Assembly (NCBI RefSeq): GCF_008014695.1
Contig: NZ_VOXE01000002.1
Location: 248,001-312,000, forward strand
DNA from: Chryseobacterium sp.
GTDB lineage: Bacteria > Bacteroidota > Bacteroidia > Flavobacteriales > Weeksellaceae
Direction: 5' to 3'
Length of the DNA stretch: 64,000 nucleotides
The number at the start of each line of letters is the position of its first letter. Within the stretch, counting starts at the first letter, position 1. The translations under genes were made by a program, and so were the position numbers. The notes beneath the pieces were generated by a model. That model had not been told where the DNA came from. It saw only the letters and a list, made by a program, of their open reading frames with translations, and did not search any database. This document shows positions 32,408 to 41,453 of this stretch, piece by piece.

Positions 32408-34549
32408 TTATTTTTTCAGATATTCATCAAAATAATCCGTTACCTTCTGCATCAGATGAACGCGGTCTTTACCGAGAACATTATGTTCGTGGCCAGGATA
32501 AACAAAGTAATCCATCTGAATGCCATGATCTACAGCCGCTTTCAGGAATTTGATGGAGTGTTGCCAAACCACGACATTGTCCTGCGCTCCGTGAATCATC
32601 AGCAGGTGACCTTTCAGGTTCTGGACTTTATCCAGAAGATTGGCCTGTTTATAGCCCTCAGGATTCGTTTGAGGCGTATCCATATATCTTTCGGTATACA
32701 TGATTTCATACATGCTCCAGTCAATCACCGGGCCGCCTGCAACAGCAACTTTAAAGACATCAGGATGTTTCAGCATAAAGTTTGTCGTCATAAACCCACC
32801 GAAACTCCAGCCGTGAATTCCAAGTTTCTGAGCATCTACATAAGGAAGCGATTTAAGGTAATCTACACCTTTCAGCTGGTCATTCATCTCGGTTTCTCCC
32901 AAATGCCTGAAAACGGCCTGTTCAAACTTCATTCCCCGGTTCGATGATCCACGTCCGTCCATTGTAAAAATGATGTAGCCGTTCTGCGCCATATATTCGT
33001 ACCAAAGGTTTCCAGAGGCGGGAAAACTGTTCGTTACAAGCTGCAAATGCGGTCCGTTATAAAGATAAACGATGGTGGGATATTTTTTTGCCGAATCAAA
33101 GTCAGTCGGAAGGATGATTTTTCCGTACAACAGGGTTCCGTCATCTGCTTTCAGCGTAATATATTTGATTTCCGGCCTTTTATAGTTCTTAAGCGGATTT
33201 TCCGAAGCAAGAATATTTTTGGCCTTTAGATTATTGGTGTTGATGAGATTCACATTTCGCGGAACGTCCGCATTGCTGTAAATGTCATACAGTTGCGTTC
33301 CGTCTTTGCTCAAAATTCCGGTATGCATTCCGGAAGCACTATCCAAGCGGTGTGTTTCGAAATTACTCCAGTTTACCTTGTAAAGATGTCTTTCCAACGG
33401 GGTTTCCTGGGTGGAAATGTAATAAATTTCTCTCTTTTTTTCGTTAAAGCCCAAAATGTCCGTTACGAGCCAGTCGCCTTTTGTAATCTGGGAAACCAGA
33501 CCTTTTTCCAGACTGTAGTGAAAAAGGTGATTGTAGCCGGTTCGCTGACTCTGCCAGATAAAATCGGTGTTCGAATTGGGAAAAAACAGCAGTGGATGTT
33601 GAGGCTCCACATATTTATCAGATTTCTCTTCAAAAAGCGTTCTGATCAGATTACCGGTAGAAGCGTCATACTGATTCATTTTCATATCATTCTGGTCGCG
33701 GTTCAAAACGCCCACGAAAATAAATTTCGAATCTGGACTCCAGGTTACCGCCGTCAAATACTGTTCCTTGTCGCCTTCAATATTCAGAAAGGTTTTTTTA
33801 CCAGAATTGATGTCGTATACTCCCAAAGTTACCTGATGTGAAGCATTCCCTGCCATCGGATATTTGATGTTGACATTTTTAGCAGGCGTTACCGACCAAT
33901 CGATTACAGGATAATCGTTGACCATACTTTGATCCATGCGGTAATAAGCGATCTTTCCATTGTCCGGCGCCGGAAAAATCCCTGTGTCGATCCCGAATTC
34001 GTTACGGTGTACTGCCTGTCCGTTAACGATGTTTTCGTTCTCATCACTGGTAATGGCGGTCATTTTTCCGTTTTTATTCAGGAACAGGTTGTTTTTAACG
34101 GTATAAACTACCGTTTTTCCGTCAGAAAGCACGTTGGCGTTCTCTGCATCTTCCTGTAAGGAAGTCCAGTCACTGATCTTCCAGTCTTTCCCTGATTTTT
34201 CGAGCCAGTAATAATGGCCGTCCTTTACAAAATAGCCTCTGTTGCGGTCCTTGAATTTTATCTGCGGAAAAGCTTTCAGTTTGTTTTCTGCCGAAAGATT
34301 TCTATTGATCTGGCTCAGCGACACCAAAGTATCGGCTTTCATGCTTTGAACTTCCGTAATCAGATAGGCGTTTTTTGTTCCCTGAATATAAGATTTTGCA
34401 TCATCCGTCCAGGAAAACTGGGAAATGTTTTTAATGGCGAGATTGCTTCGAAGGCCGTTAACGGCTTCGGCCATTGTGAATTTTTGGTTCTGCGCACTGA
34501 GAAGACTCCCGAAACCCAGGAATAACAGCGATATTTTTGAAAATTTCAT
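32408..34549 (-). CDS. S9 dipeptidyl-peptidase IV family protein
   Basis: Exported serine peptidase of 713 residues. A signal peptide (MKFSKISLLFLGFGSLLSA) is followed by the DPPIV N-terminal beta-propeller (about 80-450) and the alpha/beta-hydrolase domain (about 490-713). The nucleophile is in GWSFGGFMT (about residue 580), the acid in IHGAQDNVV (about 658) and the histidine in YPGHEHNV (about 688). It should remove dipeptides, typically X-Pro or X-Ala, from peptides in the periplasm. This peptidase class is abundant in protein-degrading Bacteroidota. Confidence 0.94.
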   Translation of the reverse strand: MKFSKISLLFLGFGSLLSAQNQKFTMAEAVNGLRSNLAIKNISQFSWTDDAKSYIQGTKNAYLITEVQSMKADTLVSLSQINRNLSAENKLKAFPQIKFKDRNRGYFVKDGHYYWLEKSGKDWKISDWTSLQEDAENANVLSDGKTVVYTVKNNLFLNKNGKMTAITSDENENIVNGQAVHRNEFGIDTGIFPAPDNGKIAYYRMDQSMVNDYPVIDWSVTPAKNVNIKYPMAGNASHQVTLGVYDINSGKKTFLNIEGDKEQYLTAVTWSPDSKFIFVGVLNRDQNDMKMNQYDASTGNLIRTLFEEKSDKYVEPQHPLLFFPNSNTDFIWQSQRTGYNHLFHYSLEKGLVSQITKGDWLVTDILGFNEKKREIYYISTQETPLERHLYKVNWSNFETHRLDSASGMHTGILSKDGTQLYDIYSNADVPRNVNLINTNNLKAKNILASENPLKNYKRPEIKYITLKADDGTLLYGKIILPTDFDSAKKYPTIVYLYNGPHLQLVTNSFPASGNLWYEYMAQNGYIIFTMDGRGSSNRGMKFEQAVFRHLGETEMNDQLKGVDYLKSLPYVDAQKLGIHGWSFGGFMTTNFMLKHPDVFKVAVAGGPVIDWSMYEIMYTERYMDTPQTNPEGYKQANLLDKVQNLKGHLLMIHGAQDNVVVWQHSIKFLKAAVDHGIQMDYFVYPGHEHNVLGKDRVHLMQKVTDYFDEYLKK

Positions 34550-34604
34550 GAATTGAATTTAAGGTCTTAAAAATAAGAAATAAAATTGAATCGTCGGATT
34601 CATC

Positions 34605-35309
34605 TCATTCTGCAGGAATATAAAGAGCGGTAAAAGGATCTTTTTCTGATTTTTTGCGGTTCCACCGGTACTGATGCGTCCAGTAAGCGACTTTCATGGA
34701 GAGGATCCCGAGTCCTGCGCCGAAAAGCACATCCGAAATATAGTGTTTGTTGTTTGCCATTCTCATTATCCCGATTCCGGTAGCGAATCCATAAGAAGCG
34801 TATGGAACCCATTTGTGCTGATCACCGTATTCAATCGCAAGCATTGTGGCTCCGGCGAAAGCATTCGCGGTGTGGCCGGAAGGGAATGAATACGCAGACC
34901 CGTCGGGACGCGTTTTCTTCAGCGTTTTCTTCAGCATATAGACCAAACCGAGATTGAGGACCTGACCTTTAATAAGGATCGCTGTTCTGTTTTGCCAATC
35001 AGTTCTGGGCTGCATTCCCGCGACTTCAAATCCATAAACAGCCACCATTGGGGCAAACTGCGCATAATCATCAATGTGATTGGTAAATCCGAAAAGATGC
35101 TCATTTCTCTCTTCTACGATTTCATTTTTAAGCGATTCTCTGCCGTTTGCGTCAAAAATAATTCCTGATGCCATCAGCGCGGCCGGAACATAAATTTTCT
35201 TGTACTGAAACGCGAAGCGTTTGTTGTTGAGGTTCAGAGTGTCTGTCTGCTGTGCAATATTCAGCAGAAATACATTGAAAATCATTAAAAGGGAAACCCA
35301 TTTCTTCAT
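34605..35309 (-). CDS. PAP2-family phosphatase
   Basis: Membrane-associated acid phosphatase-like protein of 234 residues with an N-terminal signal (MKKWVSLLMIFNVFLLNIAQ). The three PAP2 motifs are present in order: KKTLKKTRP, then SFPSGHTANAF, then RMANNKHYISDVLFGAG, where the second histidine is catalytic. The third motif has MRM in place of the usual SR, with the arginine kept. Likely substrates are lipid phosphates such as undecaprenyl pyrophosphate or phosphatidylglycerol phosphate at the periplasmic face; which one is not evident. Confidence 0.91.
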   Translation of the reverse strand: MKKWVSLLMIFNVFLLNIAQQTDTLNLNNKRFAFQYKKIYVPAALMASGIIFDANGRESLKNEIVEERNEHLFGFTNHIDDYAQFAPMVAVYGFEVAGMQPRTDWQNRTAILIKGQVLNLGLVYMLKKTLKKTRPDGSAYSFPSGHTANAFAGATMLAIEYGDQHKWVPYASYGFATGIGIMRMANNKHYISDVLFGAGLGILSMKVAYWTHQYRWNRKKSEKDPFTALYIPAE

Positions 35310-35440
35310 CCTGTAATTTAATCAAATCTTTAAAACACACGCACTTTGCGTTAAATATTATTAAAGTTGAAAAGCTACGCATTAAAATCAATAAATTTAC
35401 ATAGCAAATGCAATGAGTTGTTTTCTTAACTTAGATCAAT

Positions 35441-35469
35441 GTGAACCCGAAGAGGCAGTTCTATCTTTG
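35441..35469 (+). promoter_or_regulatory. Putative promoter of the YceI-family gene
   Basis: TATCTTTG at 35462-35469 is a perfect -7 box. GTG, one base off TTG, lies 18 bases upstream (35441-35443). The start codon is 38 bases downstream. Confidence 0.55.
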
Positions 35470-35507
35470 CACTATAAAATTTAAATATTAACCAAAAACA
35501 GAATATT

Positions 35508-36017
35508 ATGGCAACAAAATGGAATTTAGACCCAACCCACAGCGAAATTACCTTCAGAGTAAAACACCTGATGATTTCTAATGTAAAAGGACAGTTTAAG
35601 AATTTTACAGCAGAAATAAATGCGGAAGATGACACTTTTAAAAACGCAAAAACGACCGCAACCATTCACACCGATTCTGTAGATACAAACAATGCAGACC
35701 GTGATGCACATTTAAAAGGCGAAGAATTTTTCAACGCAGCTGCAAACCCAACCATTACTTTTGAATCTGATGCTTTGAATGATGAGGTTACAGGAAACTT
35801 AACCGTTAACGGCGTGACAAAACCTGTAAAACTGAATGTAGATTTTGGCGGAATCAACGTAGATCCGTGGGGAAATACAAAAGCTGGTTTTTCTTTTGAG
35901 GGCAAAATCAAAAGAAGCGATTTCGGACTGAATTGGAACGCAGCCCTGGAAGCAGGCGGCGTAATGGTTTCTGATGAAGTGAAAGTTGCAGGTGAACTGC
36001 AGTTTGTGAAAGCCTAA
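35508..36017 (+). CDS. YceI-family protein
   Basis: Lipocalin-like protein of 169 residues. KWNLDPTHSEITFRVKHLMI at the start and the later DAHLKGEEFFNAAANPTITF, VNGVTKPVKLNVDF and RSDFGLNWNAALEAGGV are the family signature. Relatives bind polyisoprenoid lipids in a barrel. No signal peptide is present, so unlike E. coli YceI it is probably cytoplasmic. It has its own promoter box and a strong terminator, so it is transcribed alone. Confidence 0.95.
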   Translation: MATKWNLDPTHSEITFRVKHLMISNVKGQFKNFTAEINAEDDTFKNAKTTATIHTDSVDTNNADRDAHLKGEEFFNAAANPTITFESDALNDEVTGNLTVNGVTKPVKLNVDFGGINVDPWGNTKAGFSFEGKIKRSDFGLNWNAALEAGGVMVSDEVKVAGELQFVKA

Positions 36018-36038
36018 ACAATTCACAGTATAATTCTT

Positions 36039-36078
36039 AAGGTTCACCCGGTAATACTGCGGTGAACCTTGTTTTTTT
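36039..36078 (+). terminator. Terminator of the YceI-family gene
   Basis: GGTTCACC (36041-36048) pairs with GGTGAACC (36061-36068), extended by A/T pairs, followed by a run of seven Ts. It ends 10 bases before the next start codon. Confidence 0.9.
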
Positions 36079-36088
36079 AAAGAATATT

Positions 36089-36916
36089 ATGAACATCAAC
36101 GATTTATCTAAAATTTCCGACGGATTCCAAAAGACAGAAAAAATGCCTGTGCTGTTTCTCGGCCACGGTTCGCCGATGAATGCCATTGAAGAAAACCAGT
36201 TTGTACAGGGTTTCAGGAATATTTCGAAAGAAATCCCTAAACCCAACGCCATCCTGTGTGTTTCAGCGCACTGGTTCACGAACGGGACCTTCGTTACGGC
36301 TATGGAAATGCCGAAAACCATTCATGATTTTTACGGATTTCCGGAAGAACTTTTCTCTGTACAATATCCGGCGCCGGGAAATCCTGAACTGGCTACACAA
36401 ACCGCCACACTGCTTCTGCCGGATGTGGTGGAAGAAGACCACAATTGGGGTCTCGACCACGGAGCGTGGAGCGTCATTAGACATCTCTATCCCAATGCCG
36501 AAATTCCTGTGATCCAACTGAGTATTGATTACACCAAACCACCACAACATCATTTCGATCTTGCTGCAAGGTTGCAGAAACTCAGGGAAAAGGGCATTCT
36601 GATCATCGGGAGCGGGAATATTGTGCACAATTTGCGTATGGTAGATTTCCGACACATCAATACAGTGGGTTACGGTTACGACTGGGCATTTGAAGCCCGC
36701 GAAAAGACCAACAACTGGCTTCTCGACGGCAATTACCGGAATCTGATCGAGTACGAAAGACAGGGAACTTTCATGCAGACCGCAGTGCCCTCGCCTGATC
36801 ATTATCTGCCGCTTATCTATTCGTTAGGTTTAAAGGAGAAGTCAGACACTATTTCCCTCTTCAATGATGAACTTATTGCCGGAAGCCTCAGCATGACCTC
36901 CGTTCGGATTGGCTGA
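36089..36916 (+). CDS. 4,5-DOPA dioxygenase-like (LigB family) protein
   Basis: Non-haem iron or zinc dioxygenase-like protein of 275 residues. The ATG at 36089 (MNINDLS) is chosen over an in-frame start inside the upstream terminator. Metal-ligand histidines are expected in PVLFLGHGSPMNAI, SAHWFTNGT and the later DHGAWSVIRHLYP. GSGNIVHNLRM is also typical. Relatives (YgiD) open catechol rings; the physiological substrate in bacteria is uncertain. The upstream terminator leaves little room for a separate promoter, so read-through from yceI is possible. Confidence 0.93.
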   Translation: MNINDLSKISDGFQKTEKMPVLFLGHGSPMNAIEENQFVQGFRNISKEIPKPNAILCVSAHWFTNGTFVTAMEMPKTIHDFYGFPEELFSVQYPAPGNPELATQTATLLLPDVVEEDHNWGLDHGAWSVIRHLYPNAEIPVIQLSIDYTKPPQHHFDLAARLQKLREKGILIIGSGNIVHNLRMVDFRHINTVGYGYDWAFEAREKTNNWLLDGNYRNLIEYERQGTFMQTAVPSPDHYLPLIYSLGLKEKSDTISLFNDELIAGSLSMTSVRIG

Positions 36917-36982
36917 GTCATTGTTAAATTTTTTTCCTTTTTTTGAGTGCAACCGAGTATTTGATCTCGTTCCGATTTAAAA

Positions 36983-38533
36983 TTAATTCACTCTTTTCAG
37001 ATCCAGGTCTTCAAAATCAAAACTGAAATCGGTAATATCGGAGATCGGTTTCATTTTCACCGACTGGGCCTTTCCGTTTTCATCAAAATTAAAATTCACA
37101 AAAACATCGGCATCATAGCTTCTTTCGTCCCATTTTGCAATCATGATGTTGGAAGAGTAGGGCAGCAGTTCACCTTTCAAACGCGGGGAGTTCTTGCAGA
37201 CAATACGGAAAGTATTGCCCTCCTTCGATATCACTACTTCGCCAAACCAAATATCTTTATAAATTCCGGCAATCTGTTCCGGTTTAATTTGTGCGATTTT
37301 ATCTTTTTTAAAAGTTTCAGACTTGGCAAAAATCTCTTTCTTGGCATTGTCGAAATCAGCATTCATTTTAGCTGTCCTGTCGGCGTAGTTTTTCAGCCAG
37401 TTACGGTCAGGATAACCTAAATACGAATCTTTCACGGTATTAGTCACGGCGCTAAATGCAGCTCCGGACTGCTGGTTTGTTAAAACCACGATGGCGAGTT
37501 TCATGTCGGGAATCACAGTGAACTGCGTAACGGTGCCGATGAGTCCGCCAGTGTGGTACACCTGTTTGTGACCTTTAACATCAGTCAGGAACCACCCGAG
37601 GCCATAGCCAGCGAAATTGGAATCGTAAGAATTTTTTAAAGCCACCGGTGTGGAAATCTGGAGATTCCAAAGCTGCTGAATTTGTTTATCGGAAACTAAT
37701 TTTTTCCCGTCTTTGGTGGTGAATCCATTCATTAAAAACTGCGCCCAGGTCGTCATGTCACTGATGTTGCTCATAATTCCGCCTGCCGCGTTTGCCGTTT
37801 CGTTCCAGTCATGCGGAACAGCAACAGCCTTTCCGTTAACCGGGGCGTGAGCATCAATAATATTTAAACTGTTGGCGGCTTTTGCATTTTTGTAGGATCC
37901 GAAACTGGAAGTCATTCCGACAGGTTTCAGGATTCTTTCTTCAATAAACTGCGACCATGTTTTTCCGGAAATACGGTGAATCACTTCTCCCGCTACAATA
38001 AACATAATGTTGTTGTAATCGAGCGTTGTGCGGAAAGGGTTTTCGGGTTTCAAATACCGTACGTTGTGGATAATGTCATTCACGGAAAGGTTTCCCCCTT
38101 CCGGGAAAAACATCAGATCGCCCTGTCCTAAGCCGAGACCTGCGCGGTGCGTGATGAGGTCCTTGATGGTAACTTCCTGTGATACATAGGGGTCATACAT
38201 CTGAAATTCGGGAATGTATTTGGTGACTTTATCATCGAAACTCAGTTTTCCCTCGTCTGCGAGCATTGCAAGCGCCGTTGTCGTGAAACTTTTTGAATTG
38301 GAAGCGATCCCTACCAAAGTATTTTCATCCATTTTCTGTCCGTTTGAAAGGGACCTCACGCCGAAGCCCTTGGCATAAATGAGCTTTCCGTCTTTAACGA
38401 TCCCAACCGACATTCCCGGAACATCAAAGGTTTTAATCGTGTTCTGAATGAGTTCGTCCAGTTTCTTTTCTTCCATCTGGGAGAAAGCGAAAACTGAAAT
38501 AAGGAGAAGCAGTAGGCTGAAGTTTCGTTTCAT
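36983..38533 (-). CDS. Serine hydrolase, class C beta-lactamase-like, with C-terminal DUF3471-type domain
   Basis: Exported serine hydrolase of 516 residues (signal peptide MKRNFSLLLLLISVFAFS). The beta-lactamase/S12 peptidase domain (about 22-375) carries the nucleophile motif SNSK at residues 78-81, the YNN motif near residue 168 and HTGG near residue 340. The C-terminal region (about 395-516) is a lipocalin-like domain of the DUF3471 type. Such proteins are mostly esterases or D-amino-acid peptidases and rarely beta-lactamases; no resistance role should be assumed. A TATCTTTG box lies just upstream. Confidence 0.9.
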   Translation of the reverse strand: MKRNFSLLLLLISVFAFSQMEEKKLDELIQNTIKTFDVPGMSVGIVKDGKLIYAKGFGVRSLSNGQKMDENTLVGIASNSKSFTTTALAMLADEGKLSFDDKVTKYIPEFQMYDPYVSQEVTIKDLITHRAGLGLGQGDLMFFPEGGNLSVNDIIHNVRYLKPENPFRTTLDYNNIMFIVAGEVIHRISGKTWSQFIEERILKPVGMTSSFGSYKNAKAANSLNIIDAHAPVNGKAVAVPHDWNETANAAGGIMSNISDMTTWAQFLMNGFTTKDGKKLVSDKQIQQLWNLQISTPVALKNSYDSNFAGYGLGWFLTDVKGHKQVYHTGGLIGTVTQFTVIPDMKLAIVVLTNQQSGAAFSAVTNTVKDSYLGYPDRNWLKNYADRTAKMNADFDNAKKEIFAKSETFKKDKIAQIKPEQIAGIYKDIWFGEVVISKEGNTFRIVCKNSPRLKGELLPYSSNIMIAKWDERSYDADVFVNFNFDENGKAQSVKMKPISDITDFSFDFEDLDLKRVN

Positions 38534-38548
38534 CTTTTAAGATTTTTT

Positions 38549-38556
38549 CAAAGATA
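38549..38556 (-). promoter_or_regulatory. Putative -7 promoter box of the serine hydrolase gene
   Basis: On the minus strand this reads TATCTTTG, 15 bases before the ATG at 38533. The upstream TTG is not clear. Confidence 0.45.
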
Positions 38557-38590
38557 ATTTTTTTTCATTAGTCAGAGGAAATCGGACTGC

Positions 38591-38617
38591 AAAAAACCTT
38601 CCGGTATAGAAGGTTTT
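38591..38617 (-). terminator. Terminator of the SixA-like gene
   Basis: AAAACCTTC (38593-38601) pairs with GAAGGTTTT (38609-38617) around a seven-base loop, with six Ts on the minus strand. Confidence 0.75.
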
Positions 38618-38659
38618 AGAATTTAATTCATTCCGACTGAGGAGAAAACCTATATTCTA

Positions 38660-39136
38660 TTAGATTTTCTTCGGTTCATGAAAGAAAAGCAGTTTTTTTC
38701 TGGCATCCTCAAACTCCGACCATGATTGGCATTCGACCTGAAAGCCTGCAACGCCGCAGGTGGGGAAATGGAAGATATCCTCTGTCATCATATTGGCAAA
38801 GTTGGAAATACCGTTGTTGTGAGAAAACATCGCAACTGAATTCACATGATCCTCCAGATCATAAATCGCAGAATAAAAATTGTTTTCACTAGGATTATAG
38901 AGTTTTGGATCAGTTTTGATCTCCAGATCATAGATCTGGTTAAAGATTTTACATGTATTCAGGGCACGCACTGCCGGACTCGACACAAATTTTTCGATCG
39001 CGATATTGTTGTTTTTTAAATGTTTGGACATTCTGATCGCATCATCCAGGCCATTGTTTGCCAGCGGACGGTCAAAATCTTCCGTGTTTTCAGGCCAGTC
39101 GCTTTTCGCGTGTCGAATAAGTATAAGTGTTTTCAT
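38660..39136 (-). CDS. SixA-like histidine phosphatase
   Basis: Histidine phosphatase of 158 residues. The catalytic RHAKSDWP motif (His8) is near the N-terminus, followed by DFDRPLANNGLDDA and SSPAVRALNTCKIF. The second active-site histidine is expected in MFSHNNGISNFANMM. E. coli SixA removes phosphate from histidine phosphotransfer domains. The small size fits this group better than phosphoglycerate mutases. The true substrate here is unknown. It is transcribed alone, bounded by terminators on both sides. Confidence 0.92.
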   Translation of the reverse strand: MKTLILIRHAKSDWPENTEDFDRPLANNGLDDAIRMSKHLKNNNIAIEKFVSSPAVRALNTCKIFNQIYDLEIKTDPKLYNPSENNFYSAIYDLEDHVNSVAMFSHNNGISNFANMMTEDIFHFPTCGVAGFQVECQSWSEFEDARKKLLFFHEPKKI

Positions 39137-39170
39137 CCTGAATTGGTTTTTGGGGAAATAAAATTAAATA

Positions 39171-39203
39171 AAAAAAAGAGAAGTTAACAACTTCTCTTTT
39201 TTT
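39171..39203 (-). terminator. Terminator of the alcohol dehydrogenase gene
   Basis: A perfect 15-base stem (39171-39185 with 39189-39203) around AAC, with A/T runs on both sides. It ends the leftward dehydrogenase transcript. Confidence 0.88.
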
Positions 39204-39224
39204 AATATGGAAAATATTAAAATT

Positions 39225-40265
39225 TCAGGTAAAATTAATGATTACTTTCAGTGCTTTCTCTTTGGCAGCATTCCCAAAAACCTCATAAGCCTGAATCATA
39301 TCCGAAAAGCCAAAACGGTGCGAAACCAGTTTTTCCGGTTGCAGTTTTTTGCTTTCTACATTTTTCAAAAGCATGGAGGTAGTATTTGTGCATACCAAAC
39401 CCATAGTGATGGTTACGTTTCTTATCCAAAGTTCTTCAATATGCAGTTCCACAGGTTTTCCGTGTACGCCGATATTCGCCAGATGACCACCCGGTTTAAG
39501 AATTTTCTGGCAGATATCGAAAGTTGCAGGAATCCCTACTGCTTCAATCGCCACATCAACACCGTCAGCGCCTACAATTTTTTTAACACCTTCCACTGCG
39601 TTTTGAGTACCGCTGTTCACGATATCGCTCGCGCCGAAACTTTTGGAAAATTCCAGTCTTTCCTGATCCAGATCCACCATGATAATCTTCGCCGGTGTAA
39701 AAAACTGCGCGGTAAGCAGCGCAGCAAATCCGATTGGACCGGCGCCCACGATGGCAACCGTGTCTCCCGGTTTTACGGTTCCGCTCAGAACACCGATTTC
39801 AAAACCGGTAGGTAAAATGTCGCTCAGCATTACGGCGGCCTCTTCATTTACATCATCTTTTAAATGATAAAGAGAATTGTCGCCGTGCGGAATGCGCACA
39901 AACTCCGCCTGCGTTCCGTCGATCAAATGGCCGAGAATCCAACCACCGTCAGAACAGTGGGCATAAAGCTGTTTTTTGCAGTTCTCGCATTTTCCACAAG
40001 ACGTGATGCAGGAAATCAGAACTTTGTCCCCTTTTCTGAAGTTTTTTACCGCTTCACCAACTTCTTCCACTATTCCCATTCCTTCGTGCCCGAGAATTCG
40101 TCCTGCAGTTACCGCCGGAACATCTCCTTTCAGGATATGCAGGTCGGTTCCGCAAATGGTAGATTTTACCATTTTTACAATCACATCGGTGGATTCTTTA
40201 ATCACCGGCATCGGACAGTCAGCAAGTTCTTTTTGTCCGGGTCCTTTAAATATTAAAGCTTTCAT
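39225..40265 (-). CDS. Zinc-dependent alcohol dehydrogenase
   Basis: Medium-chain dehydrogenase of 346 residues that should oxidise or reduce an alcohol with NAD(P). The catalytic zinc site is in CGTDLHI and GHEGMGIVEEVG. The structural zinc cysteines are in CGKCENCKKQLYAHC (about 92-106). The Rossmann turn is VAIVGAGPIGFAAL (about 170-183). SCITSCGKC and GWILGHLIDGTQAEFVRIP place it near the ADH type with isopropanol- or butanediol-like substrates, but the exact substrate is open. Confidence 0.94.
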   Translation of the reverse strand: MKALIFKGPGQKELADCPMPVIKESTDVIVKMVKSTICGTDLHILKGDVPAVTAGRILGHEGMGIVEEVGEAVKNFRKGDKVLISCITSCGKCENCKKQLYAHCSDGGWILGHLIDGTQAEFVRIPHGDNSLYHLKDDVNEEAAVMLSDILPTGFEIGVLSGTVKPGDTVAIVGAGPIGFAALLTAQFFTPAKIIMVDLDQERLEFSKSFGASDIVNSGTQNAVEGVKKIVGADGVDVAIEAVGIPATFDICQKILKPGGHLANIGVHGKPVELHIEELWIRNVTITMGLVCTNTTSMLLKNVESKKLQPEKLVSHRFGFSDMIQAYEVFGNAAKEKALKVIINFT

Positions 40266-40371
40266 ATGTAATGAGATTTAAAATGACTGATTTAATCACC
40301 TATTAAAGTTAGCAGTAATAGTGAAGCGGAATTGTAAATTATTCTTGATTGATATCATTATTTTTTAAATT

Positions 40372-40400
40372 TTGTGAAGAAAGAAATATTTGTAAATTTG
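40372..40400 (+). promoter_or_regulatory. Promoter of ruvX
   Basis: TTG (40372-40374), 18 bases, TAAATTTG (40393-40400) matches the Bacteroidota consensus well. It ends six bases before the ruvX ATG, so the message would be nearly leaderless. Confidence 0.65.
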
Positions 40401-40406
40401 CAGACT

Positions 40407-40823
40407 ATGGGGAAAATAATGGCAGTAGATTTTGGCAAAAGACGCTGCGGTATCGCCGTAACTGACGATATGAAGATAATTGCCAGTGGATTGGAAACCG
40501 TAGAAACGCAAAATATGTTTCCGTTCTGCACCTCATATTTTAACGAAAACAATGTAGAAGCTATCGTCATAGGACTTCCGACGGACTTGAAGGGTAACAT
40601 GTCGGAGATTGAACAGGAAATTTTAAAGTTTATTGAGAAATTTAAAATTGCTTTCCCTGCTGTTGAAGTTCACCGTTTTGATGAACGTTTTACCTCGAAA
40701 ATGGCATCTTATTTCATTTCGCAGAGCGGAAAAAGCAAAAAAAAGCGGGAAGAAAAAGGACTGATCGATAAAGTGAGTGCCACCCTGATTCTGCAGAATT
40801 TTTTAGAACAGCAACAAAAATGA
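40407..40823 (+). CDS. ruvX: Putative pre-16S rRNA nuclease / RuvX (YqgF)
   Basis: RNase-H-fold nuclease of 138 residues that trims the 5' end of 16S rRNA in E. coli and is also called a Holliday junction resolvase. The ATG at 40407 gives MGKIMAVDFGKRRCGIAVTD, with the catalytic aspartate at residue 8. VIGLPTDLKGNMSEIEQ and DERFTSKMA hold the other acidic residues. The longer frame runs through the promoter and is rejected. It is coupled to def by a four-base overlap. Confidence 0.95.
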   Translation: MGKIMAVDFGKRRCGIAVTDDMKIIASGLETVETQNMFPFCTSYFNENNVEAIVIGLPTDLKGNMSEIEQEILKFIEKFKIAFPAVEVHRFDERFTSKMASYFISQSGKSKKKREEKGLIDKVSATLILQNFLEQQQK

Positions 40824-41392
40824 TATTACCGATACGCGCCTTTGGCGACTCCGTTTTACGAAAGCACTGTCAGGAAATCGATAAAAATTATCCGGGCCTG
40901 AAGGAATTGATCGACAATATGTTTGAAACAATGAATTCTGCGCATGGCATTGGACTGGCAGCACCACAGATTGGTCTGGACATCCGCCTTTTTATTGTGG
41001 ATCTTTCGCCTTTGGCGGATGATGAAGATTATGCTGACATTGCCGGGGAACTTAAAATTTTTAAAAAAGTGCTAATCAATGCAAAGATTCTGGAGGAATC
41101 CGGAGCCGAGTGGAAATTCAATGAAGGCTGTCTTTCCATCCCCGATGTGCGGGAAGATGTTAAAAGAAAAGAAACAATCGTTATCGAATATTTTGATGAA
41201 AATTTTGTGAAGCACACCGAGACGTTCTCCGATATGCGTGCAAGAGTCATCCAACATGAATATGATCATATTGAAGGCATCCTGTTCACCGATCATTTGA
41301 GTTCGCTGAAAAAAAAGCTCGTGAAAGGCAAGCTTACGAAAATTTCTCAGGGTGATGTATCCGTAACCTACAAAATGAGGTTTCCAAAGTAA
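40820..41392 (+). CDS. def: Peptide deformylase
   Basis: Removes the formyl group from nascent proteins; the partner of Fmt, which is encoded elsewhere in this window. The 190 residues carry motif 1 GIGLAAPQIG (about 41-50), motif 2 EGCLSIP (about 100-106) with the metal-ligand cysteine, and motif 3 QHEYDHIEG (about 146-154) with the two histidines and the catalytic glutamate. Its ATG overlaps the ruvX stop by four bases. Confidence 0.97.
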   Translation: MILPIRAFGDSVLRKHCQEIDKNYPGLKELIDNMFETMNSAHGIGLAAPQIGLDIRLFIVDLSPLADDEDYADIAGELKIFKKVLINAKILEESGAEWKFNEGCLSIPDVREDVKRKETIVIEYFDENFVKHTETFSDMRARVIQHEYDHIEGILFTDHLSSLKKKLVKGKLTKISQGDVSVTYKMRFPK

Positions 41393-41453
41393 AAAATAAA
41401 CAAATTATAACGACTGATGCAGAACGCAGCAGCCAAACAAAAAAATTAACAGT

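Noticed and set aside
32381-32947. 188-residue open frame antisense to the S9 peptidase
   Set aside because: The peptidase frame on the other strand has full catalytic motifs over 713 residues; the antisense frame has no recognisable domain and a shadow-like composition.
36983-38533. Beta-lactamase resistance gene
   Set aside because: The SxxK/YxN motifs fit the broad serine hydrolase group with an extra C-terminal domain, where true beta-lactamases are rare; no resistance context is present.
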